From: Sepiola atlantica
Lineage: Eukaryota > Mollusca > Cephalopoda > Sepiida > Sepiolidae
Direction: 5' to 3'
DNA length: 64,000 nt
Assembly: GCA_963556195.1 (NCBI GenBank)
Contig: CAUVYP010000586.1
Location: 2,294,001-2,358,000, forward strand
Under the pieces are notes generated by a model, which searched no databases, was not told the DNA's origin, and saw only the letters and a list, made by a program, of their open reading frames with translations. The first letter of the stretch is position 1. Each line of letters begins with the position of its first letter. Positions 49,975 through 62,436 of the stretch are shown in pieces. The position numbers and the translations under genes are program-made.

Positions 49975-52900
49975 TTAGCGCGTTTTAAAGTTGATATCGC
50001 TTTTGTTTATAACTTCCACATTTATTCGAATTGTGCAACGAAACTTTGCACAGATTAGCGGAGTCACATTTTCTACTGAAGTACCAAGTTTCAGAAGTGC
50101 AGCTCTTGTACTGCCAGAGATATGTCGATACAAACTGAATACGCAAAACATCAACAAAATTTAGCGCGTTTTAAAGTTGATATCGCTTTTGTTTATAACT
50201 TCCACATTTATTCGAATTGTGCAACGAAACTTTGCAGACAGTCGCGGATAGGCCTTTTCTACTGAAGTACCAAGTTTCAGAAGTGCAGCTCTTGTACTGC
50301 CGGAGATATGTCGATACAAACTGAATACGCAAAACATCAACAAAATTTAGCGCGTTTTAAAGTTGATATCGCTTTTGTTTATAACTTCCACATTTATTCG
50401 AATTGTGCAACGAAACTTTGCACAGATTAGCGGAGTCACATTTTCTACTGAAGTACCAAGTTTCAGAAGTGCAGCTCTTGTACTGCCGGGGATATGTCGA
50501 TACAAACTGAATACGCAAACTATCAACAAAATTTAGTGCGATTTAAAGTTGATATCGCTTTTGTTTATATCTTCACCATTCTTTTGAATTGTGCAACGAA
50601 ACTTTGCAGAGATAAGCGGAGTCACATGCTCTACTGAAGTACCAAGTCTCAGAAGTGCAGCTCTTTTACTGCCGGAGATATGTCGATACAAACTGAATAC
50701 GCAAAACATCAACAAAATTTAGCGCGTTTTAAAGTGGATATCGCTTTTGTTTATAACTTCCACATTTATTCGAATTGTGCAACGAAACTTTGCAGACCGT
50801 CGCGGAGACACACGTTCTACTGAAGTACCAAGTTTCAGAAGTGCAGCTCTTGTAATGCCGGAGATATGTCGATACAAACTGAATACGCAAAACATCAACT
50901 AAATTTAGCGCGTTTTAAAGTTGATATCGCTTTTGTTTATAACTTCCACATTTATTCGAATTGTGCAACGAAACTTTGCACAGATTAGCGGAGTCACATT
51001 TTCTACTGAAGTACCAAGTTTCAGAAGTGCAGCTCTTGTACTGCCGGAGATATGTCGATACAAACTGAATACGCAAACTATCAACAAAATTTAGTGCGAT
51101 TTAAAGTTGATATCGCTTTTGTTTATAACTTCCACATTTATTCGAATTGTGCAACGAAACTTTGCAGAGATAAGCGGAGTCACATGCTCTTCTGAAGTAC
51201 CAAGTTTCAGAAGTGCAGCTCTTTTACTGCCGGAGATATGTCGATACAAACTGAATACGCAAAACATCAACAAAATTTAGCGCGTTTTAAAGTGGATATC
51301 GCTTTTGTTTATAACTTCCACATTTATTCGAATTGTGCAACGAAACTTTGCAGCCCGTCGCGGAGACACACGGGCTACTGAAGTACCAAGTTTCAGAAGT
51401 GCAGCTCTTGTACTGCCGGAGATATGTCGATACAAACTGAATACGCAAAACATCAACTAAATTTAGCGCGTTTTAAAGTTGATATCGCTTTTGTTTATAA
51501 CTTCCACATTTATTCGAATTGTGCAACGAAACTTTGCACAGATTAGCGGAGTCACATTTTCTACTGAAGTACCAAGTTTCAGAAGTGCAGCTCTTGTACT
51601 GCCAGAGATATGTCGATACAAACTGAATACGCAAAACATCAACAAAATTTAGCGCGTTTTAAAGTTGATATCGCTTTTGTTTATAACTTCCACATTTATT
51701 CGAATTGTGCAACGAAACTTTGCAGACAGTCGCGGATAGGCCTTTTCTACTGAAGTACCAAGTTTCAGAAGTGCAGCTCTTGTACTGCCGGAGATATGTC
51801 GATACAAACTGAATACGCAAAACATCAACAAAATTTAGCGCGTTTTAAAGTTGATATCGCTTTTGTTTATAACTTCCACATTTATTCGAATTGTGCAACG
51901 AAACTTTGCACAGATTAGCGGAGTCACATTTTCTACTGAAGTACCAAGTTTCAGAAGTGCAGCTCTTGTACTGCCGGAGATATGTCGATACAAACTGAAT
52001 ACGCAAACTATCAACAAAATTTAGTGCGATTTAAAGTTGATATCGCTTTTGTTTATAACTTCACCATTCTTTTGAATTGTGCAACGAAACTTTGCAGAGA
52101 TAAGCGGAGTCACATGCTCTACTGAAGTACCAAGTCTCAGAAGTGCAGCTCTTTTACTGCCGGAGATATGTCGATACAAACTGAATACGCAAAACATCAA
52201 CAAAATTTAGCGCGTTTTAAAGTGGATATCGCTTTTGTTTATAACTTCCACATTTATTCGAATTGTGCAACGAAACTTTGCAGACCGTCGCGGAGACACA
52301 CGTTCTACTGAAGTACCAAGTTTCAGAAGTGCAGCTCTTGTAATGCCGGAGATATGTCGATACAAACTGAATACGCAAAACATCAACTAAATTTAGCGCG
52401 TTTTAAAGTTGATATCGCTTTTGTTTATAACTTCCACATTTATTCGAATTGTGCAACGAAACTTTGCACAGATTAGCGGAGTCACATTTTCTACTGAAGT
52501 ACCAAGTTTCAGAAGTGCAGCTCTTGTACTGCCGGAGATATGTCGATACAAACTGAATACGCAAACTATCAACAAAATTTAGTGCGATTTAAAGTTGATA
52601 TCGCTTTTGTTTATAACTTCCACATTTATTCGAATTGTGCAACGAAACTTTGCAGAGATAAGCGGAGTCACATGATCTTCTGAAGTACCAAGTTTCAGAA
52701 GTGCAGCTCTTTTACTGCCGGAGATATGTCGATACAAACTGAATACGCAAAACATCAACAAAATTTAGCGCGTTTTAAAGTGGATATCGCTTTTGTTTAT
52801 AACTTCCACATTTATTCGAATTGTGCAACGAAACTTTGCAGCCCGTCGCGGAGACACACGGGCTACTGAAGTACCAAGTTTCAGAAGTGCAGCTCTTGTA

Positions 52901-54438
52901 CTGCCGGAGATATGTCGATACAAACTGAATACGCAAAACATCAACTAAATTTAGCGCGTTTTAAAGTTGATATCGCTTTTGTTTATAACTTCCACATTTA
53001 TTCGAATTGTGCAACGAAACTTTGCACAGATAAGCGGAGTCACATTTTCTACTGAAGTACCAAGTTTCAGAAGTGCAGCTGTTGTACTGCCGGAGATATG
53101 TCGATACAAACTGAATACGCAAAACATCAACAAAATTTAGCGCGTTTTAAAGTTGATATCGCTTTTGTTTATAACTTCCACATTTATTCGAATTGTGCAA
53201 CGAAACTTTGCAGACAGTCGCGGATAGGCCTTTTCTACTGAAGTACCAAGTTTCAGAAGTGCAGCTCTTGTACTGCCGGAGATATGTCGATACAAACTGA
53301 ATACGCAAAACATCAACAAAATTTAGCGCGTTTTAAAGTTGATATCGCTTTTGTTTATAACTTCCACATTTATTCGAATTGTGCAACGAAACTTTGCACA
53401 GATTAGCGGAGTCACATTTTCTACTGAAGTACCAAGTTTCAGAAGTGCAGCTCTTGTACTGCCGGAGATATGTCGATACAAACTGAATACGCAAACTATC
53501 AACAAAATTTAGTGCGATTTAAAGTTGATCTCGCTTTTGTTTATAACTTCACCATTCTTTTGAATTGTGCAACGAAACTTTGCAGAGATAAGCGGAGTCA
53601 CATGCTCTACTGAAGTACTAAGTCTCAGAAGTGCAGCTCTTTTACTGCCGGAGATATGTCGATACAAACTGAATACGCAAAACATCAACAAAATTTAGCG
53701 CGTTTTAAAGTGGATATCGCTTTTGTTTATAACTTCCACATTTATTCGAATTGTGCAACGAAACTTTGCAGACCGTCGCGGAGACACACGTTCTACTGAA
53801 GTACCAAGTTTCAGAAGTGCAGCTCTTGTAATGCCGGAGATATGTCGATACAAACTGAATACGCAAAACATCAACTAAATTTAGCGCGTTTTAAAGTTGA
53901 TATCGCTTTTGTTTATAACTTCCACATTTATTCGAATTGTGCAACGAAACTTTGCACAGATTAGCGGAGTCACATTTTCTACTGAAGTACCAAGTTTCAG
54001 AAGTGCAGCTCTTGTACTGCCGGAGATATGTCGATACAAACTGAATACGCAAACTATCAACAAAATTTAGTGCGATTTAAAGTTGATATCGCTTTTGTTT
54101 ATAACTTCACCATTCTTTTGAATTGTGCAACGAAACTTTGCAGATATAAGCGGAGTCACATTCTCTACTGAAGTACCAAGTTTCAGAAGTGCAGCTTTTT
54201 TACTGCCGGAGATATGTCGATACAAACTGAATACGCAAAACATCAACAAAATTTAGCGCGTTTTAAAGTGGATATCGCTTTTGTTTATAACTTCCACATT
54301 TATTCGAATTGTGCAACGAAACTTTGCAGACCGTCGCGGAGACACACGTTCTACTGAAGTACCAAGTTTCAGAAGTGCAGCTCTTGTAATGCCGGAGATA
54401 TGTCGATACAAACTGAATACGCAAAACATCAACTAAAT

Positions 54439-57400
54439 TTAGCGCGTTTTAAAGTTGATATCGCTTTTGTTTATAACTTCCACATTTATTCGAATTGTGC
54501 AACGAAACTTTGCACAGATTAGCGGAGTCACATTTTCTACTGAAGTACCAAGTTTCAGAAGTGCAGCTCTTGTACTGCCGGAGATATGTCGATACAAACT
54601 GAATACGCAAACTATCAACAAAATTTAGTGCGATTTAAAGTTGATATCGCTTTTGTTTATAACTTCCACATTTATTCGAATTGTGCAACGAAACTTTGCA
54701 GAGATAAGCGGAGTCACATGCTCTTCTGAAGTACCAAGTTTCAGAAGTGCAGCTCTTTTACTGCCGGAGATATGTCGATACAAACTGAATACGCAAAACA
54801 TCAACAAAATTTAGCGCGTTTTAAAGTGGATATCGCTTTTGTTTATAACTTCCACATTTATTCGAATTGTGCAACGAAACTTTGCAGCCCGTCGCGGAGA
54901 CACACGGGCTACTGAAGTACCAAGTTTCAGAAGTGCAGCTCTTGTACTGCCGGAGATATGTCGATACAAACTGAATACGCAAAACATCAACTAAATTTAG
55001 CGCGTTTTAAAGTTGATATCGCTTTTGTTTATAACTTCCACATTTATTCGAATTGTGCAACGAAACTTTGCACAGATTAGCGGAGTCACATTTTCTACTG
55101 AAGTACCAAGTTTCAGAAGTGCAGCTCTTGTACTGCCAGAGATATGTCGATACAAACTGAATACGCAAAACATCAACAAAATTTAGCGCGTTTTAAAGTT
55201 GATATCGCTTTTGTTTATAACTTCCACATTTATTCGAATTGTGCAACGAAACTTTGCAGACAGTCGCGGATAGGCCTTTTCTACTGAAGTACCAAGTTTC
55301 AGAAGTGCAGCTCTTGTACTGCCGGAGATATGTCGATACAAACTGAATACGCAAAACATCAACAAAATTTAGCGCGTTTTAAAGTTGATATCGCTTTTGT
55401 TTATAACTTCCACATTTATTCGAATTGTGCAACGAAACTTTGCACAGATTAGCGGAGTCACATTTTCTACTGAAGTACCAAGTTTCAGAAGTGCAGCTCT
55501 TGTACTGCCGGGGATATGTCGATACAAACTGAATACGCAAACTATCAACAAAATTTAGTGCGATTTAAAGTTGATATCGCTTTTGTTTATATCTTCACCA
55601 TTCTTTTGAATTGTGCAACGAAACTTTGCAGAGATAAGCGGAGTCACATGCTCTACTGAAGTACCAAGTCTCAGAAGTGCAGCTCTTTTACTGCCGGAGA
55701 TATGTCGATACAAACTGAATACGCAAAACATCAACAAAATTTAGCGCGTTTTAAAGTGGATATCGCTTTTGTTTATAACTTCCACATTTATTCGAATTGT
55801 GCAACGAAACTTTGCAGACCGTCGCGGAGACACACGTTCTACTGAAGTACCAAGTTTCAGAAGTGCAGCTCTTGTAATGCCGGAGATATGTCGATACAAA
55901 CTGAATACGCAAAACATCAACTAAATTTAGCGCGTTTTAAAGTTGATATCGCTTTTGTTTATAACTTCCACATTTATTCGAATTGTGCAACGAAACTTTG
56001 CACAGATTAGCGGAGTCACATTTTCTACTGAAGTACCAAGTTTCAGAAGTGCAGCTCTTGTACTGCCGGAGATATGTCGATACAAACTGAATACGCAAAC
56101 TATCAACAAAATTTAGTGCGATTTAAAGTTGATATCGCTTTTGTTTATAACTTCCACATTTATTCGAATTGTGCAACGAAACTTTGCAGAGATAAGCGGA
56201 GTCACATGCTCTTCTGAAGTACCAAGTTTCAGAAGTGCAGCTCTTGTACTGCCGGAGATATGTCGATACAAACTGAATACGCAAAACATCAACAAAATTT
56301 AGCGCGTTTTAAAGTGGATATCGCTTTTGTTTATAACTTCCACATTTATTCGAATTGTGCAACGAAACTTTGCAGCCCGTCGCGGAGACACACGGGCTAC
56401 TGAAGTACCAAGTTTCAGAAGTGCAGCTCTTGTACTGCCGGAGATATGTCGATACAAACTGAATACGCAAAACATCAACTAAATTTAGCGCGTTTTAAAG
56501 TTGATATCGCTTTTGTTTATAACTTCCACATTTATTCGAATTGTGCAACGAAACTTTGCACAGATTAGCGGAGTCACATTTTCTACTGAAGTACCAAGTT
56601 TCAGAAGTGCAGCTCTTGTACTGCCAGAGATATGTCGATACAAACTGAATACGCAAAACATCAACAAAATTTAGCGCGTTTTAAAGTTGATATCGCTTTT
56701 GTTTATAACTTCCACATTTATTCGAATTGTGCAACGAAACTTTGCAGACAGTCGCGGATAGGCCTTTTCTACTGAAGTACCAAGTTTCAGAAGTGCAGCT
56801 CTTGTACTGCCGGAGATATGTCGATACAAACTGAATACGCAAAACATCAACAAAATTTAGCGCGTTTTAAAGTTGATATCGCTTTTGTTTATAACTTCCA
56901 CATTTATTCGAATTGTGCAACGAAACTTTGCACAGATTAGCGGAGTCACATTTTCTACTGAAGTACCAAGTTTCAGAAGTGCAGCTCTTGTACTGCCGGA
57001 GATATGTCGATACAAACTGAATACGCAAACTATCAACAAAATTTAGTGCGATTTAAAGTTGATATCGCTTTTGTTTATAACTTCACCATTCTTTTGAATT
57101 GTGCAACGAAACTTTGCAGAGATAAGCGGAGTCACATGCTCTACTGAAGTACCAAGTCTCAGAAGTGCAGCTCTTTTACTGCCGGAGATATGTCGATACA
57201 AACTGAATACGCAAAACATCAACAAAATTTAGCGCGTTTTAAAGTGGATATCGCTTTTGTTTATAACTTCCACATTTATTCGAATTGTGCAACGAAACTT
57301 TGCAGACCGTCGCGGAGACACACGTTCTACTGAAGTACCAAGTTTCAGAAGTGCAGCTCTTGTAATGCCGGAGATATGTCGATACAAACTGAATACGCAA

Positions 57401-59460
57401 AACATCAACTAAATTTAGCGCGTTTTAAAGTTGATATCGCTTTTGTTTATAACTTCCACATTTATTCGAATTGTGCAACGAAACTTTGCACAGATTAGCG
57501 GAGTCACATTTTCTACTGAAGTACCAAGTTTCAGAAGTGCAGCTCTTGTACTGCCGGAGATATGTCGATACAAACTGAATACGCAAACTATCAACAAAAT
57601 TTAGTGCGATTTAAAGTTGATATCGCTTTTGTTTATAACTTCCACATTTATTCGAATTGTGCAACGAAACTTTGCAGAGATAAGCGGAGTCACATGATCT
57701 TCTGAAGTACCAAGTTTCAGAAGTGCAGCTCTTTTACTGCCGGAGATATGTCGATACAAACTGAATACGCAAAACATCAACAAAATTTAGCGCGTTTTAA
57801 AGTGGATATCGCTTTTGTTTATAACTTCCACATTTATTCGAATTGTGCAACGAAACTTTGCAGCCCGTCGCGGAGACACACGGGCTACTGAAGTACCAAG
57901 TTTCAGAAGTGCAGCTCTTGTACTGCCGGAGATATGTCGATACAAACTGAATACGCAAAACATCAACTAAATTTAGCGCGTTTTAAAGTTGATATCGCTT
58001 TTGTTTATAACTTCCACATTTATTCGAATTGTGCAACGAAACTTTGCACAGATAAGCGGAGTCACATTTTCTACTGAAGTACCAAGTTTCAGAAGTGCAG
58101 CTGTTGTACTGCCGGAGATATGTCGATACAAACTGAATACGCAAAACATCAACAAAATTTAGCGCGTTTTAAAGTTGATATCGCTTTTGTTTATAACTTC
58201 CACATTTATTCGAATTGTGCAACGAAACTTTGCAGACAGTCGCGGATAGGCCTTTTCTACTGAAGTACCAAGTTTCAGAAGTGCAGCTCTTGTACTGCCG
58301 GAGATATGTCGATACAAACTGAATACGCAAAACATCAACAAAATTTAGCGCGTTTTAAAGTTGATATCGCTTTTGTTTATAACTTCCACATTTATTCGAA
58401 TTGTGCAACGAAACTTTGCACAGATTAGCGGAGTCACATTTTCTACTGAAGTACCAAGTTTCAGAAGTGCAGCTCTTGTACTGCCGGAGATATGTCGATA
58501 CAAACTGAATACGCAAACTATCAACAAAATTTAGTGCGATTTAAAGTTGATCTCGCTTTTGTTTATAACTTCACCATTCTTTTGAATTGTGCAACGAAAC
58601 TTTGCAGAGATAAGCGGAGTCACATGCTCTACTGAAGTACTAAGTCTCAGAAGTGCAGCTCTTTTACTGCCGGAGATATGTCGATACAAACTGAATACGC
58701 AAAACATCAACAAAATTTAGCGCGTTTTAAAGTGGATATCGCTTTTGTTTATAACTTCCACATTTATTCGAATTGTGCAACGAAACTTTGCAGACCGTCG
58801 CGGAGACACACGTTCTACTGAAGTACCAAGTTTCAGAAGTGCAGCTCTTGTAATGCCGGAGATATGTCGATACAAACTGAATACGCAAAACATCAACTAA
58901 ATTTAGCGCGTTTTAAAGTTGATATCGCTTTTGTTTATAACTTCCACATTTATTCGAATTGTGCAACGAAACTTTGCACAGATTAGCGGAGTCACATTTT
59001 CTACTGAAGTACCAAGTTTCAGAAGTGCAGCTCTTGTACTGCCGGAGATATGTCGATACAAACTGAATACGCAAACTATCAACAAAATTTAGTGCGATTT
59101 AAAGTTGATATCGCTTTTGTTTATAACTTCACCATTCTTTTGAATTGTGCAACGAAACTTTGCAGATATAAGCGGAGTCACATTCTCTACTGAAGTACCA
59201 AGTTTCAGAAGTGCAGCTTTTTTACTGCCGGAGATATGTCGATACAAACTGAATACGCAAAACATCAACAAAATTTAGCGCGTTTTAAAGTGGATATCGC
59301 TTTTGTTTATAACTTCCACATTTATTCGAATTGTGCAACGAAACTTTGCAGACCGTCGCGGAGACACACGTTCTACTGAAGTACCAAGTTTCAGAAGTGC
59401 AGCTCTTGTAATGCCGGAGATATGTCGATACAAACTGAATACGCAAAACATCAACTAAAT
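54439..59460. repeat. Superunit VII, copy b (27 monomers)
   Basis: 8-mers start at 54439, 55927 and 57415, with the trimer at 58903. Each keeps the marks of the corresponding sub-copy in copy a. The C'' at 56113 differs by CTTGTACTG where its partner has CTTTTACTG. Confidence 0.93.
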
Positions 59461-60762
59461 TTAGCGCGTTTTAAAGTTGATATCGCTTTTGTTTATAACT
59501 TCCACATTTATTCGAATTGTGCAACGAAACTTTGCACAGATTAGCGGAGTCACATTTTCTACTGAAGTACCAAGTTTCAGAAGTGCAGCTCTTGTACTGC
59601 CGGAGATATGTCGATACAAACTGAATACGCAAAACATCAACAAAATTTAGCGCGTTTTAAAGTTGATATCGCTTTTGTTTATAACTTCCACATTTATTCG
59701 AATTGTGCAACGAAACTTTGCAGACAGTCGCGGATAGGCCTTTTCTACTGAAGTACCAAGTTTCAGAAGTGCAGCTCTTGTACTGCCGGAGATATGTCGA
59801 TACAAACTGAATACGCAAAACATCAACAAAATTTAGCGCGTTTTAAAGTTGATATCGCTTTTGTTTATAACTTCCACATTTATTCGAATTGTGCAACGAA
59901 ACTTTGCACAGATTAGCGGAGTCACATTTTCTACTGAAGTACCAAGTTTCAGAAGTGCAGCTCTTGTACTGCCGGAGATATGTCGATACAAACTGAATAC
60001 GCAAACTATCAACAAAATTTAGTGCGATTTAAAGTTAGTATCGCTTTTGTTTATAACTTCACGATTCTTTAGAATTGTGCAACGAAACTTTGCAGAGATA
60101 AGCGGAGTCACATGCTCTACTGAAGTACCAAGTTTCAGAAGTGCAGCTCTTGTACTGCCGGAGATATGTCGATACAAACTGAATACGCAAAACATCAACA
60201 AAATTTAGCGCGTTTTAAAGTGGATATCGCTTTTGTTTATAACTTCCACATTTATTCGAATTGTGCAACGAAACTTTGCACAGATTAGCGGAGTCACATT
60301 TTCTACTGAAGTACCAAGTTTCAGAAGTGCAGCTCTTGTACTGCCGGAGATATGTCGATACAAACTGAATACGCAAAACATCAACAAAATTTAGCGCGTT
60401 TTAAAGTTGATATCGCTTTTGTTTATAACTTCCACATTTATTCGAATTGTGCAACGAAACTTTGCAGACAGTCGCGGATAGGCCTTTTCTACTGAAGTAC
60501 CAAGTTTCAGAAGTGAAGCTCTTGTACTGCCGGAGATATGTCGATACAAACTGAATACGCAAAACATCAACAAAATTTAGCGCGTTTTAAAGTTGATATC
60601 GCTTTTGTTTATAACTTCCACATTTATTCGAATTGTGCAACGAAACTTTGCACAGATTAGCGGAGTCACATTTTCTACTGAAGTACCAAGTTTCAGAAGT
60701 GCAGCTCTTGTACTGCCGGAGATATGTCGATACAAACTGAATACGCAAAACATCAACAAAAT
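59461..60762. repeat. Seven-monomer linker
   Basis: Order A E B C' A' E A. The C' at 60019 has CACGATTC and CTTGTACTG. The E at 60391 has AAGTGAAGCTC. Confidence 0.85.
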
Positions 60763-60948
60763 TTAGCGCGATTTAAAGTTAGTATCGCTTTTGTTTATAA
60801 CTTCCCCATTCTTTAGAATTGTGCAACGAAACTTTGCACAGATTAGCGGAGTCACATGCTCTACTGAAGTACCAAGTTTCAGAAGTGCAGCTGTTTTACT
60901 GCCGGAGATATGTCGATACAAACTGAATACGCAAAACATCAACAAAAT
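60763..60948. repeat. Satellite monomer, class C* (recombinant C')
   Basis: C* begins TTAGCGCGATTTAAAGTTAG, an A-type start joined to a C' head. It has ACTTCCCCATTCTTTAG, the A/B beginning of the window (GCACAGATTAGCGG) joined to the C ending (CATGCTCTACTG), and CAGCTGTTTTACTG. It is therefore a mosaic of A and C'. The only other copy is at 62437. Confidence 0.85.
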
Positions 60949-62436
60949 TTAGCGCGTTTTAAAGTGGATATCGCTTTTGTTTATAACTTCCACATTTATT
61001 CGAATTGTGCAACGAAACTTTGCAGACCGTCGCGGAGACACACGTTCTACTGAAGTACCAAGTTTCAGAAGTGCAGCTCTTGTACTGCCGGAGATATGTC
61101 GATACAAACTGAATACGCAAAACATCAACTAAATTTAGCGCGTTTTAAAGTTGATATCGCTTTTGTTTATAACTTCCACATTTATTCGAATTGTGCAACG
61201 AAACTTTGCACAGATTAGCGGAGTCACATTTTCTACTGAAGTACCAAGTTTCAGAAGTGCAGCTCTTGTACTGCCGGAGATATGTCGATACAAACTGAAT
61301 ACGCAAACTATCAACAAAATTTAGTGCGATTTAAAGTTGATATCGCTTTTGTTTATAACTTCACCATTCTTTTGAATTGTGCAACGAAACTTTGCAGATA
61401 TAAGCGGAGTCACATTCTCTACTGAAGTACCAAGTTTCAGAAGTGCAGCTTTTTTACTGCCGGAGATATGTCGATACAAACTGAATACGCAAAACATCAA
61501 CAAAATTTAGCGCGTTTTAAAGTGGATATCGCTTTTGTTTATAACTTCCACATTTATTCGAATTGTGCAACGAAACTTTGCAGACCGTCGCTGAGACACA
61601 CGTTCTACTGAAGTACCAAGTTTCAGAAGTGCAGCTCTTGTAATGCCGGAGATATGTCGATACAAACTGAATACGCAAAACATCAACTAAATTTAGCGCG
61701 TTTTAAAGTTGATATCGCTTTTGTTTATAACTTCCACATTTATTCGAATTGTGCAACGAAACTTTGCACAGATTAGCGGAGTCACATTTTCTACTGAAGT
61801 ACCAAGTTTCAGAAGTGCAGCTCTTGTACTGCCGGAGATATGTCGATACAAACTGAATACGCAAAACATCAACAAAATTTAGCGCGTTTTAAAGTTGATA
61901 TCGCTTTTGTTTATAACTTCCACATTTATTCGAATTGTGCAACGAAACTTTGCAGACAGTCGCGGATAGGCCTTTTCTACTGAAGTACCAAGTTTCAGAA
62001 GTGCAGCTCTTGTACTGCCGGAGATATGTCGATACAAACTGAATACGCAAAACATCAACAAAATTTAGCGCGTTTTAAAGTTGATATCGCTTTTGTTTAT
62101 AACTTCCACATTTATTCGAATTGTGCAACGAAACTTTGCACAGATTAGCGGAGTCACATTTTCTACTGAAGTACCAAGTTTCAGAAGTGCAGCTCTTGTA
62201 CTGCCGGAGATATGTCGATACAAACTGAATACGCAAACTATCAACAAAATTTAGTGCGATTTAAAGTTGATATCGCTTTTGTTTATAACTTCACCATTCT
62301 TTTGAATTGTGCAACGAAACTTTGAAGATATAAGCGGAGTCACATTCTCTACTGAAGTACCAAGTTTCAGAAGTGCAGCTTTTTTACTGCCGGAGATATG
62401 TCGATACAAACTGAATACGCAAAACATCAACAAAAT
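60763..62436. repeat. Higher-order unit VIII, copy a (9 monomers, 1,674 bp)
   Basis: Order C* D B C D A E B C. Markers that recur at +1,674 are the C* mosaic, GTCGCTGAGAC near 61588 and CTTTGAAGATA at 62320. Confidence 0.9.

Larger units (their letters stand above)
49417..54438. repeat. Superunit VII, copy a (27 monomers, 5,022 bp)
   Basis: Three 8-mers (B C'' D'' A E B C D, 1,488 bp each, starting at 49417, 50905 and 52393) followed by the trimer B C D at 53881. Sub-copies have their own marks: CCGGGGATATG and TTTATATCTTC in the first; ATGATCTTC, CAGCTGTTGTAC, GTTGATCTCGC and GTACTAAGTCTC in the third; and AGATATAAGCGG in the trimer. All recur at +5,022. Confidence 0.93.
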
